A DNA stretch of 64,000 nucleotides from Piscinibacter sp050175855 (GTDB lineage Bacteria; Pseudomonadota; Gammaproteobacteria; Burkholderiales; Burkholderiaceae_C): positions 9,155-73,154 of the forward strand of contig NZ_JBFXIO010000001.1 of assembly GCF_050175855.1 (NCBI RefSeq). Direction: 5' to 3'. The notes below the pieces were generated by a model, which saw nothing but the letters and a program-made list of their open reading frames with translations, ran no database searches and was not told the origin of the DNA. This document shows, piece by piece, positions 49,973 to 57,423 of the stretch. Position numbers and translations under genes: made by a program. Each line of letters starts with the position of its first letter. The stretch's first letter is position 1.

Positions 49973-51378
49973 GCCGCTGATCCAGCGCTCGCGACGCCAG
50001 TGCCGGCCCGGTAGCGCGGCAGCAGCAGCGGCAGGAAGAAGCCCGCGGTGCACAGGGCCAGCCCATAGAGGTTCGTGCCAAGCAGGATCGCGTACTTGCC
50101 GCTGCCGATGGCCCAGGCTGCCGGGATCAGGTTCACGGCTTGCAGCACGCCCAACACGATGCCGGGCCAGAAGGCCAGGTGGAAGGACAGCGGCGAGTAT
50201 CCGACCCGGCCCGAGAACAGGAAGATCGGCGCCAGGCCGATCACCATCGTGCCGCTGATGGTCGTGGCCTTGAGGATGTCGGTGCCGGCGATCATCGGCA
50301 GGTTGCCCAGCAGCGCAAAAGCCACCATCGTCAGCGAACCGATCGTCAAGGCCTTGGGCGACGGCAAGCGGCCGGCCAGCACCGGCAGGTCGCGTGCCAC
50401 CAGTTTAGAGAGCGACGTGAAGGTCGAGTCCAAGGTCGAACCGGCAGACGTGACCATCACCACGATCATTGCGAACCAGCCGGCGAGCCCCAATCCGCGC
50501 GCCACGTCCGCGGGCACGTTGCCGCTGGCCGCGATGCCTTCGAGCCGCGCATGCACACCCACCAGGCTGAAGGCGAAGATCGCCACGAAGCCCAGCACGC
50601 CAGCGACGATGAAGGCGCGCAGCATGGCCTTCTCGCGCGTGATGAAGCCGCGGTCGGTCAGAACCGGGTCATGGAAGGGGTACGACAGGGTCTGCAGGAG
50701 TGCCACCAGCAGCAGGTCGCCACCCGCATCCAGTGCGAAGTGTCCTTGCGACAGCAGCACGCCGGGCGCGTGCGCCGGCAGCACGAAGGCCAGCACCACG
50801 CCCAGGAACAGGATGAACACGACGGCCTGGATCACGTCGCTGAAGATCGAGCTGCGCAGGCCGCCCTTCAGGCTGTAGAACAGCACTGCCGCGGTGAACA
50901 GCAGTGCCGCTCCGATGAAGCCGGCCGAGCCATTGGCACCGTAGTAGCCACCGACCACGGCGGTGTTGCTCCAGACCTCGTTGAACAGCCGCACCAGGAT
51001 GGCCAGCGAGAACGCCAGTGCGGCGCCGCGGCCGTACTTGCCGATCAGGAAGGGCACCAGGCCGGTGGCTCCCTCGCGGGTGCGCAGGCGGTAGATCACC
51101 AGCCCCGCCACGGGGATTGACAGCCAGTAGGCGGCGTAGGCCAGCCCGCCAACCACGCCGTAGGTGGCGCCCAGGTTGGCCGCATTGGTCACGGACTTGG
51201 CGAAGATCCAGCTGATGAAGATGCTCAGCATCAGCGCCCACTCCGAGGCCGGTCTCCCCTGGTCATCGTGGCCGCGAAAGAAGCCGGCCTCGTCCTTCGA
51301 GCGCGGCACCACCAGGTACATCACGGCGCCGAAGACCAGCAGAAAGCCCCAGAAGAACAGTCCCTGCCATTCACTCAT
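49969..51378 (-). CDS. Sodium:solute symporter (SSS) family transporter
   Basis: 469-residue membrane protein with about thirteen hydrophobic segments and SSS features (MLSIFISWIFAKSVTNAANLGA, LVRLFNEVWSNTAVVGGYYGANGSAGF, TSAGSTLDSTFTSLSKLVARD). Its substrate is unknown. It lies directly after arsS, and similar transporters accompany arsS in other genomes. Confidence 0.86.
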   Translation of the reverse strand: MSEWQGLFFWGFLLVFGAVMYLVVPRSKDEAGFFRGHDDQGRPASEWALMLSIFISWIFAKSVTNAANLGATYGVVGGLAYAAYWLSIPVAGLVIYRLRTREGATGLVPFLIGKYGRGAALAFSLAILVRLFNEVWSNTAVVGGYYGANGSAGFIGAALLFTAAVLFYSLKGGLRSSIFSDVIQAVVFILFLGVVLAFVLPAHAPGVLLSQGHFALDAGGDLLLVALLQTLSYPFHDPVLTDRGFITREKAMLRAFIVAGVLGFVAIFAFSLVGVHARLEGIAASGNVPADVARGLGLAGWFAMIVVMVTSAGSTLDSTFTSLSKLVARDLPVLAGRLPSPKALTIGSLTMVAFALLGNLPMIAGTDILKATTISGTMVIGLAPIFLFSGRVGYSPLSFHLAFWPGIVLGVLQAVNLIPAAWAIGSGKYAILLGTNLYGLALCTAGFFLPLLLPRYRAGTGVASAGSAA

Positions 51379-51402
51379 GTCGCGGTCCTCGAAGTCGTTG
51401 AA

Positions 51403-52401
51403 TCAGGCGCCGCAGCTCGGCGCAGAGGCGGTCGTGGCCTCGAGGGCGCCGCCGCAGCTGGAACCCTGGCCGGCGGTGCAGCCGAAGCAGTGGTCGGCCA
51501 CACGGATGGGGCGGTCGTCCAAGGCTGCAGCCGTGATGTCGGAGATGTGCAGACGGGGCTTGCCCGCCTGCTGGATCGGCAGGCCCAGCTGCTGGTTGAA
51601 GTCGCAGTCGTACAGGTAACCCTGCCAGTCCACGCTCACGAGGCTCCGGCACATCACCTGTTCGAGGTTGTCGTCCCGGTGTGCGCTGCGCAGCAGGTCC
51701 ATGTAGCTGTTGAACTGGCCCTTGGACACCAGCATCGAGCCGAATCGCTGGATCGGCATGTTGGCCAGCGTGAACAGCTGGTTGAAGACGACACCGAAGT
51801 GCGCCGCCAGATGCCGCTTGTAGTCGCGCTCCAGCGCCTCCTGCGGCGGAGGCAGGCTGGCGCCCTGCGGGTTGTAGACGAGGTTCAGCGTGAGGGCGCT
51901 GCCCGGCTGGCCGTAGCCGAGGGCGTTGAGCCGTTGCAGGCCCCGAATGCTCGCGTCGAAGGTGCCCTTGCCGCGCTGGCGGTCGACGTTGTCTTCCAGA
52001 TAGCAGGGCATCGATGCCACCACCTCGACGCCATGCGCGGCCAGGAACTCCGCCAGGCCTTCCTGGCCGGGTTCCTCCAGGATGGTCAGGTTGCAGCGGT
52101 CGATGACCCGCACCCCTCGGGCCCGGGCGGCCACGACCAGGTCGCGGAAGTGGCGGTTGAGCTCAGGCGCGCCACCGGTCAGATCCAGGGTGCGCACGTC
52201 CGGGCTGCCGGCCAGGAAGGCGATCACCGCATCGATGGTGTCGCGCGACATCTCCTCGGTGCGGTTCGGGCCGGCGTTGACGTGGCAGTGTTGGCAGCTC
52301 TGGTTGCAGCGGTAGCCCAGGTTGATCTGCAGGGTGTCGACCGTGCGGCGACGCAGCGCCGGAAAGTCGGTGCGGAGGAGAAGGGGGAGGGTGGCGTGCA
52401 T
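51403..52401 (-). CDS. arsS: Arsenosugar-type radical SAM protein ArsS
   Basis: 332-residue radical SAM protein. The [4Fe-4S] motif is GYRCNQSCQHCHVNAGP (Cys-x3-Cys-x2-Cys). The C-terminal DUF3641 domain carries CDFNQQLGLP and CFGCTAGQGSSCGG, typical of ArsS. ArsS transfers a 5'-deoxyadenosyl group to a methylated arsenical to form a nucleoside precursor of arsenosugars. No arsenic methyltransferase (ArsM) is in the window. It heads a six-gene minus-strand operon behind a GTAAGG-N15-CGTC string. Confidence 0.93.
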   Translation of the reverse strand: MHATLPLLLRTDFPALRRRTVDTLQINLGYRCNQSCQHCHVNAGPNRTEEMSRDTIDAVIAFLAGSPDVRTLDLTGGAPELNRHFRDLVVAARARGVRVIDRCNLTILEEPGQEGLAEFLAAHGVEVVASMPCYLEDNVDRQRGKGTFDASIRGLQRLNALGYGQPGSALTLNLVYNPQGASLPPPQEALERDYKRHLAAHFGVVFNQLFTLANMPIQRFGSMLVSKGQFNSYMDLLRSAHRDDNLEQVMCRSLVSVDWQGYLYDCDFNQQLGLPIQQAGKPRLHISDITAAALDDRPIRVADHCFGCTAGQGSSCGGALEATTASAPSCGA

Positions 52402-52429
52402 GTCGATCCGTGGTGGCTTCCCCTTCCTA

Positions 52430-52454
52430 GACGGTCGCCGCGGCGATTCCTTAC
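52430..52454 (-). promoter_or_regulatory. Candidate ECF promoter GTAAGG-N15-CGTC before arsS
   Basis: Minus strand: GTAAGG (52454-52449, preceded by T) and CGTC (52433-52430), 15-base spacer, 29 bases before the arsS ATG. One base shorter than the other sites of the set. Divergent partner at 52474-52499. Confidence 0.62.
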
Positions 52455-52473
52455 AGCTGGTGGAACCGTCGGC

Positions 52474-52499
52474 GTAAGAAAAATGAGGCATCGACCGTC
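52474..52499 (+). promoter_or_regulatory. Candidate ECF promoter GTAAGA-N16-CGTC before the second sigma operon
   Basis: GTAAGA (52474-52479, preceded by C), 16 bases, CGTC (52496-52499), 118 bases before the gene at 52617. The operon that follows encodes the second ECF sigma and its anti-sigma, so autoregulation is likely. Confidence 0.68.
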
Positions 52500-52616
52500 T
52501 GAGTTTCTTGTCGAGCCGAATACCTCGCATCTGCGTGGCGTTCGGACCGCCGGACCTTGAGTTCTCGGCTGCCGGAGCCGAAAACGCCGATATCAGGAAA
52601 ACCCCGAGGATTCCCC

Positions 52617-53078
52617 ATGGCCGTCGAAAAGCGCGTCCTGCTCGCCCGACCGCATGCCTTCATCGTCAACCAGATGCGCCCCTTCCTGCTCGAGGCGGGT
52701 TACACACCCGTCGGAGCCCAAAGCGTGGAGCATCTGGCACAGGAACTGCGCGGGACCTTCCACGGTGCGATCATCTCGACGGCTGTCAGCTCGACCGTTG
52801 ACGCCGATGCCGCGACGGTGTTCCGCCTGGTGCGCGAGAAGCTTCCCCGGCTGCCGATCGTTTTTGCGGGCATGGCGGACGCCGCCACGATGAAACTGAG
52901 CGCGGAGCGCGCAGTGAAGGCTTTGGTCAGCACGCCCACCATCACCAGCCCTCAGGACCTACGAATCTCGACCGCTGCGGACCGCTCAGCCACGTTCCTC
53001 GTGCTGCGCAAGGAAGATCTCATGCCGGGAGAGTCGCAGGAGGCTGCCATGCGCGCTTTGCGCACGCTCTTCGGTTAG
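52617..53078 (+). CDS. Receiver-like hypothetical protein
   Basis: 153-residue soluble protein that starts like a response-regulator receiver (KRVLLARPHAFIVNQMRPFLLEAGYTPVGA) but lacks the phospho-acceptor aspartate pattern, with a short AIISTAVSSTVD in the expected place. It ends in an Ala/Leu helix. No output domain is present. It is a likely pseudo-receiver. It lies upstream of nrtS and the second ECF sigma, ten bases before nrtS. Confidence 0.6.
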   Translation: MAVEKRVLLARPHAFIVNQMRPFLLEAGYTPVGAQSVEHLAQELRGTFHGAIISTAVSSTVDADAATVFRLVREKLPRLPIVFAGMADAATMKLSAERAVKALVSTPTITSPQDLRISTAADRSATFLVLRKEDLMPGESQEAAMRALRTLFG

Positions 53079-53087
53079 AAACTGGAC

Positions 53088-53372
53088 ATGTCGACGATTC
53101 CACCGAATTCGACCCCTGGTGCTGCCGAGTGCGGCGACAGGCTGAGCCCGTCGTCCGTCATCGCACTGATGACCAGTCGGCGCATTGCATGGTCCGCGCT
53201 GAAGGTGTCGCTGGTGGTCGGTACGGTGCTGAACGTGGTCAACAATGGCGAACGACTGATGGCCCACGGCAGCGTGAGCCTCTGGCAGGTCGTCATGAAC
53301 TTCGTCGTGCCGTTTTGCGTGTCGAGCTACAGCGCGGCGCGCAACGAAGTCCAGCGTGCAAAGGGCGGGTGA
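53088..53372 (+). CDS. nrtS: NrtS-family nitrate/nitrite transporter
   Basis: 94-residue small membrane protein with two hydrophobic segments: ALKVSLVVGTVLNVVNNGERLM and WQVVMNFVVPFCVSSYSAAR. It matches the NrtS family (small nitrate/nitrite transporters). The proline-cysteine PFCVSSY stretch in the second segment is the family signature. It lies between the receiver-like gene and the second ECF sigma gene, ending just before its ATG. Confidence 0.8.
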   Translation: MSTIPPNSTPGAAECGDRLSPSSVIALMTSRRIAWSALKVSLVVGTVLNVVNNGERLMAHGSVSLWQVVMNFVVPFCVSSYSAARNEVQRAKGG

Positions 53373-54017
53373 ATGCGGCGCGCCTCGTCCCCATCTGTCG
53401 GACCGGTTCCCACGTCGGCTTCGAAAGAGTCGATGCAAGGCATCAGTGCCGAGGCCCTGCTGTCCCTGCGGGCCGACATGCTGCGCTTCGCCCAGCTCCA
53501 GCTGCGCAATACCGAGACGGCGGAGGACCTGGTGCAGGAGTCCATCGAGGCGGCGCTTCGCAAGTCGTCTTCGTTCGCGGGCCAATCGACGCTGAAGACC
53601 TGGGTCTTCGCGATCCTGCGCAACCGCATCATCGATCACCTGCGGCAGGCGTCCCGTACCGTGACGCTGTCCAGCCTGGTCGACGACGGCGAAGATTGGG
53701 AGGAGCGCCTGGATGCGCTGTTCAACGAGCGCGGCGCCTGGCGTGACGGGCCAAGGCCGGTGGCGTGGCCAAACCCCGAGGAGTCGATGCAGACGAGGCA
53801 GTTCTGGGCCGTGTTTGAGACCTGCCTGGATCACCTTCCTCCGGCCACCGGCAAGGTCTTCATGATGCGTGAGTTCCTCGGGTTCGAGTCCGACGAGATC
53901 TGCGCGCAACTGGGTATCACGACGAGTAACTGCCACGTGATCCTGCATCGCGCCCGGCTGAAGCTGCGTGGATGCATGGACACCGGCTGGGGTCGTCCGG
54001 AGGGCTCGACATGCTGA
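53373..54017 (+). CDS. Second ECF sigma factor (zf-HC2-linked group)
   Basis: 214-residue ECF sigma factor closely related in layout to the one at 9874-10515: region 2 (RNTETAEDLVQESIEAALRKS, LKTWVFAILRNRIIDHLRQ), a long acidic linker and region 4 (FLGFESDEICAQLGITTSNCHVILHRARLKLRGCM). The start at 53373 follows nrtS directly; the ATG at 53433 is an alternative. It overlaps the anti-sigma gene by seven bases. Confidence 0.9.
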   Translation: MRRASSPSVGPVPTSASKESMQGISAEALLSLRADMLRFAQLQLRNTETAEDLVQESIEAALRKSSSFAGQSTLKTWVFAILRNRIIDHLRQASRTVTLSSLVDDGEDWEERLDALFNERGAWRDGPRPVAWPNPEESMQTRQFWAVFETCLDHLPPATGKVFMMREFLGFESDEICAQLGITTSNCHVILHRARLKLRGCMDTGWGRPEGSTC

Positions 54018-54226
54018 ACTGCAAGGAAGTCACCGAGGTCTGCTCGGCGGAGATGGAGCGGCCGTTGCGTCTGGGCGAGCAGGTGTCGCTGCGCACGCAC
54101 CTGATGATGTGCACCGGATGCTCGGAGTACCGCAGGCAGCTGAAGACCTTGCGACAGGTGATGCAGGCCTACGCGGAAGGCAAAGCGATTGCCGACGACG
54201 CGGCGCCCGGCCAGGGGAACGGTTGA
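54011..54226 (+). CDS. Second zf-HC2 anti-sigma factor
   Basis: 71-residue soluble protein with the zinc-binding HLMMCTGC motif (His-x3-Cys-x2-Cys) and an N-terminal cysteine (MLNCKEV). It pairs with the ECF sigma gene it overlaps and corresponds to the anti-sigma at 9653-9877. The two may cross-bind their sigma factors. Confidence 0.82.
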   Translation: MLNCKEVTEVCSAEMERPLRLGEQVSLRTHLMMCTGCSEYRRQLKTLRQVMQAYAEGKAIADDAAPGQGNG

Positions 54227-54259
54227 TCGTGGAATGATGCGGCCGATCCTCCGCCGAGC

Positions 54260-54430
54260 GTGACCGCGCAGAGGCTCCTCGTCCGCGGAGTCCCCACGCT
54301 GGTCGTCGTCGGATTCGGAATACTTGCCGCCGAGTTGCTTGAACGCGTCGAGCTTCCCGAAGGCATGACGCTTCCGCGGGAAGACCTGGACCTTGAGGCC
54401 GCGCTCGCAGCGTCCGCCGCCTGTTTCTAG
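54260..54430 (+). CDS. Possible small ORF beside the IS element
   Basis: A GTG-started frame of 56 codons encodes a hydrophobic segment (GVPTLVVVGFGILAAELL) followed by an acidic helix (PREDLDLEAALAA). It ends in TAG at 54428-54430, within the duplicated TA of the IS630-type insertion; the same stop would exist without the insertion. No clear ribosome site, so this is a weak call. Confidence 0.3.
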   Translation: MTAQRLLVRGVPTLVVVGFGILAAELLERVELPEGMTLPREDLDLEAALAASAACF

Positions 54431-55590
54431 TGTCCTGTCCCGTTAGTAAGTGGCATTAATCATGCGTGCCTGTGCGGTATCTTGGGAACGGAGATACCGC
54501 GATGAGGACGGGCAGGCCGAAGGCTGAGTTGGTGTTGTCGGACGAAGAGCGATCGCAATTGCAGTCTTTCGCTCGCAGCCGCTCGCTGCCGTCGGGTTTG
54601 GGCCACCGAGCGCGCATCATTCTCAGCAGCGCCGAGGGCGAGGCCAACAACTCGATCGCCGAGCGTCTGAAGCTGACCAAGGCCACTGTGGGCAAGTGGC
54701 GCGCGCGGTTCATCGAGCGACGCATCGCCGGGCTGTACGACGATGTCCGTCCGGGCAAGCCGCGCACGATCGACGACGAACGCGTGGCGCAGTTGATCAA
54801 GACCACGCTGCACACCAAGCCGGCCAACGGCTCGACGCACTGGAGCGTGCGCACGGTGGCCGCCGAGACCGGCATCTCCAAGACCAGCGTTCAACGGTAC
54901 TTCCAGCTCTTCGGGCTGCAGCCGCATCGCACCGAAAGCTTCAAGCTGTCCAACGACCCGTTCTTCATCGAAAAGTTGCGCGACGTGGTCGGCCTGTACC
55001 TGAGCCCGCCGGACAACGCGCTGGTCATCTGCGTGGATGAGAAGAGCCAGTGCCAAGCGCTTGAGCGTACGCAGCCGATGCTGCCCATGGGATTCGGCTA
55101 TGTCGAAGGAGTCACCCACGACTACAAGCGCCATGGCACGACCACGTTGTTCGCGGCGCTGAACGTGCTCAACGGCGCGGTGCTGGCGGCGTGCAAGCCG
55201 CGTCACCGGCACCAGGAGTTCTTGTCCTTCCTGCGCGAGATCGACAAGGCCGTGCCGGCCGAACTGGACATCCATTGCATCGCCGACAACTACGCCACCC
55301 ACAGCCATCCGAAGATCAAGGCGTGGCTGGCGGCGCGGCCGCGCTGGCACATGCACTTCATCCCAACCTACAGCTCTTGGCTCAACCAGGTCGAACGATT
55401 CTTCTCGCTGATCACCGACAAGGCCATCCGCCGCGGCTCGTTCACCAGCGTCAAACAACTCGTGCAGCGCATCGACCACTTCGTCTCGGCCTACAACACG
55501 AACTGCCAGCCATTTACGTGGACCGCTACCGCCGATTCGATCCTCGAGAAGCTGCATCGACTTTGTTCACGTATCAGCGGGACAGGACAC
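54430..55590. mobile_element. IS630-family insertion sequence
   Basis: 1161-base element bounded by inverted repeats: left end GTGTCCTGTCCCG and right end CGGGACAGGACAC. It is flanked by a duplicated TA (54428-54429 and 55591-55592), the IS630/Tc1 hallmark. It encodes one transposase. The stop of the transposase (55591-55593) lies across the right target duplication. Confidence 0.92.
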
Positions 55591-55593
55591 TAG
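54502..55593 (+). CDS. IS630-family transposase
   Basis: 363-residue DDE transposase: N-terminal helix-turn-helix (NNSIAERLKLTKATVGKWRARFIERR), a second helix-turn-helix (RTVAAETGISKTSVQRYFQ), then the catalytic DDE set in CVDEKSQ, HCIADNYATH and SSWLNQVERFFSLI. ATG 54502 follows GGAGA. The gene is complete and the catalytic residues are intact, so the element may be active. Confidence 0.93.
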   Translation: MRTGRPKAELVLSDEERSQLQSFARSRSLPSGLGHRARIILSSAEGEANNSIAERLKLTKATVGKWRARFIERRIAGLYDDVRPGKPRTIDDERVAQLIKTTLHTKPANGSTHWSVRTVAAETGISKTSVQRYFQLFGLQPHRTESFKLSNDPFFIEKLRDVVGLYLSPPDNALVICVDEKSQCQALERTQPMLPMGFGYVEGVTHDYKRHGTTTLFAALNVLNGAVLAACKPRHRHQEFLSFLREIDKAVPAELDIHCIADNYATHSHPKIKAWLAARPRWHMHFIPTYSSWLNQVERFFSLITDKAIRRGSFTSVKQLVQRIDHFVSAYNTNCQPFTWTATADSILEKLHRLCSRISGTGH

Positions 55594-55607
55594 TTGACAT
55601 AAACATT

Positions 55608-55638
55608 ATTGTCGCGCATTGAGCGTTTGGACGACAAT
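55608..55638. promoter_or_regulatory. Inverted repeat ATTGTCG/CGACAAT behind the IS
   Basis: Seven-base perfect arms ATTGTCG (55608-55614) and CGACAAT (55632-55638) with a 17-base spacer, in the region after the IS630 right end. A TTGACA box (55594-55599) lies just upstream. It could be an operator or part of a recombination or partition site for the accessory genes that follow. Function unassigned. Confidence 0.4.
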
Positions 55639-55817
55639 CGCACCAGAAGCATACGAGATGAGCGCTGCTCCCGCCAGCGCTGGCTCGGCCAGGGAACTCG
55701 TCGCCCTGGTGGTGCGGTGCTTCCGCACTCTCATCGAATCTCGCGCTTGGGCCGGCGGTCGTTGCAAGACTTCTGTCAACTGTGCACAATGATTCCATTT
55801 CTGATGCGGTGGATCCT

Positions 55818-56285
55818 ATGGACAGCATGACCTTGGAACAACTGCGCGCCACTGCGGCCGCCGGCGGCGTCGCCGGTGTCACGCTCAAGGGCCAGGGCGG
55901 CGCCTTCATGCTGCGCATCGCCACCCGCAGCGGCCAGGACGCCGTGCTGGCCAAGGCCCGCAGCACCGAGCCGCGCCGCTTCGGCAATCCAGCCTCAGCC
56001 ATGATCCTGCTGCGCGAGGTTGGCATCGCCGTGGCGCAGCTCGACGCCACCGACTGGAACCCCGATGAGAAGGACATGAGCCGCAGCCGCTCCAGCCAGG
56101 CCGAAGCGATGCGCACGGCCCACCAGGCCGCGGCCCACAACCGGTGGCTCGCCGCCGAGATCCAGGAATCGCTCGACGATCCGCGCGCGAGCGTCCCGCA
56201 CGACGAAGTCATGGCGGCCATGGACGCCGAAATCGACGCGATCGAGCTTCAGCGTGCCGGCTCCGCGCGAAGGAAAGGCGCATGA
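55818..56285 (+). CDS. Antitoxin-like protein of a three-gene TA-type operon
   Basis: 155-residue protein. The N-terminal half has a PasB/PasC-like feel (DSMTLEQLRATAAAGGVAGVTLKG...FMLRIATRSGQDAVL), and the C-terminal tail ESLDDPRASVPHDEVMAAMDAEIDAIE is the type of helix seen in ParD/RelB antitoxins. No single named domain is certain. Its stop overlaps the DUF7673 gene (ATGA), and a RelE/ParE toxin follows. Confidence 0.62.
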   Translation: MDSMTLEQLRATAAAGGVAGVTLKGQGGAFMLRIATRSGQDAVLAKARSTEPRRFGNPASAMILLREVGIAVAQLDATDWNPDEKDMSRSRSSQAEAMRTAHQAAAHNRWLAAEIQESLDDPRASVPHDEVMAAMDAEIDAIELQRAGSARRKGA

Positions 56286-56647
56286 GCACGACGCCGCGCC
56301 AACCGGAGCAGGTCATTGCGCAGGCGATGCTGGCCGCCGCCGCTGAAGCGCCGCCCCCTGCGATCACCGCCGAGGAAGTGGCGGCGCTCGAGCGCCTGCT
56401 CGCGCATGCCAGGCGAGATTCCGGGCAGAGCCGGGTCGTTGCGGACTTTCTGCTGGCTTGGTGGAACACAGGCAGCTGCGGTGCCTTCGACCTGACCTCG
56501 CTGTGGGCACTGGACACCGACATCGTGGCCGACATGACGACCGTGTTCGGCCTGATCGGCCGCGTGCACCGCTACCCCGACAGCCTGGGCTACGAGGCCG
56601 AGTTCAAGGCCATCGTGCAGGCCTGGAGGCCGGAGCTCGGGGACTGA
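56282..56647 (+). CDS. DUF7673-like protein, mobile-element associated
   Basis: 121-residue soluble protein: VVADFLLAWWNTGSCGAFDLTSLWALD and FGLIGRVHRYPDSLGYEAEFKAIVQAWRPE match the DUF7673 type that appears in ICEs and phages. Its ATG lies in the preceding stop (ATGA) and its own stop TGA overlaps the toxin ATG by one base. It may be the linker of a TA operon or an unrelated passenger. Confidence 0.6.
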   Translation: MSTTPRQPEQVIAQAMLAAAAEAPPPAITAEEVAALERLLAHARRDSGQSRVVADFLLAWWNTGSCGAFDLTSLWALDTDIVADMTTVFGLIGRVHRYPDSLGYEAEFKAIVQAWRPELGD

Positions 56648-56949
56648 TGCCGGGGGCCGACTACAGCATCGCCTGGCGCCCCAAGGCTCTGGAAGACCTG
56701 CGCAGCATCGTCCGCTACATCGCCCAGGACAGTCCTACCCGTGCACGCACCTTCGGCAAGAAGCTGCGCGAGAAGGTCCAGCCGCTGGCCCAGCACCCAA
56801 GGCTCGGCCATGAGGGCCGGCCCGGGCTGCCGGCCGGCGTTCGCGAACTCGTGCTGCACGCCAACTACATCGCCTTCTATCGGGTGATCGACACCTCTCG
56901 CACCGTCGAGATCCTTCGCGTCAAGCACGTGGCGCAGCAAACGCCGTGA
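56647..56949 (+). CDS. RelE/ParE-family toxin
   Basis: 100-residue RelE/ParE-fold protein: YSIAWRPKALEDLRSIVRYIAQDSPTRA, LAQHPRLGHEGRPGLPAGVRELVLHANYIAFYRV and VEILRVKHVAQQ are family signature stretches. Members of the family cleave ribosome-bound mRNA or inhibit gyrase. The stop-start overlap with the DUF7673 gene and the antitoxin-like gene before it support a TA module. Confidence 0.88.
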   Translation: MPGADYSIAWRPKALEDLRSIVRYIAQDSPTRARTFGKKLREKVQPLAQHPRLGHEGRPGLPAGVRELVLHANYIAFYRVIDTSRTVEILRVKHVAQQTP

Positions 56950-57093
56950 ATCGCAGGGGCGCGTGCGCACAGGCGACGGAACGGCTGACCATCTGAAATC
57001 GACGGCCGATTTCGACGGGGGGTTGGACCGGGGTTTCGAGTTGCGCGCTCCCGCGGTCAGCCGCACGATGGGGCGCCCTGCACCTGCTTCGCC

Positions 57094-57372
57094 ATGAACC
57101 CCCGGACATCACCGTTGCGAACCGCGCTCGCCGGCCTGTGTGGTCCTTCTGGACAACGGGATCGGCCCAGCGCCGACGGCCTGCTCGCGGTCGCCGGGCT
57201 TCAACTGCAGGCCTACGATCCGCCGGCGAGCTTTGCGGACCCGCGGCTCGATGCGCTCTGTCGGGAGGCGGCGCGAAGGGGCCTGGTGATCACCGACGTC
57301 CAGGGTCGACTGGTCGGCGATCTGCGCGCGGTGTCTGTCAACGAAGTGCTGCCGGCTTTCAGAGGCCGTTGA
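57094..57372 (+). CDS. Hypothetical protein
   Basis: 92-residue protein of unknown family: LLAVAGLQLQAYDPPASFADPRLDALCREAARRGLVITDVQGRLVGDLRAVSVNEV resembles no domain I know. Codon use fits the region. It converges on the hybrid histidine kinase gene. No ribosome site stands out. Confidence 0.45.
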   Translation: MNPRTSPLRTALAGLCGPSGQRDRPSADGLLAVAGLQLQAYDPPASFADPRLDALCREAARRGLVITDVQGRLVGDLRAVSVNEVLPAFRGR

Positions 57373-57423
57373 CGAACCCGTCTGCGCCCGCAGCGCGCGC
57401 GGCGATGCAGCGTCGGCGCCGAT

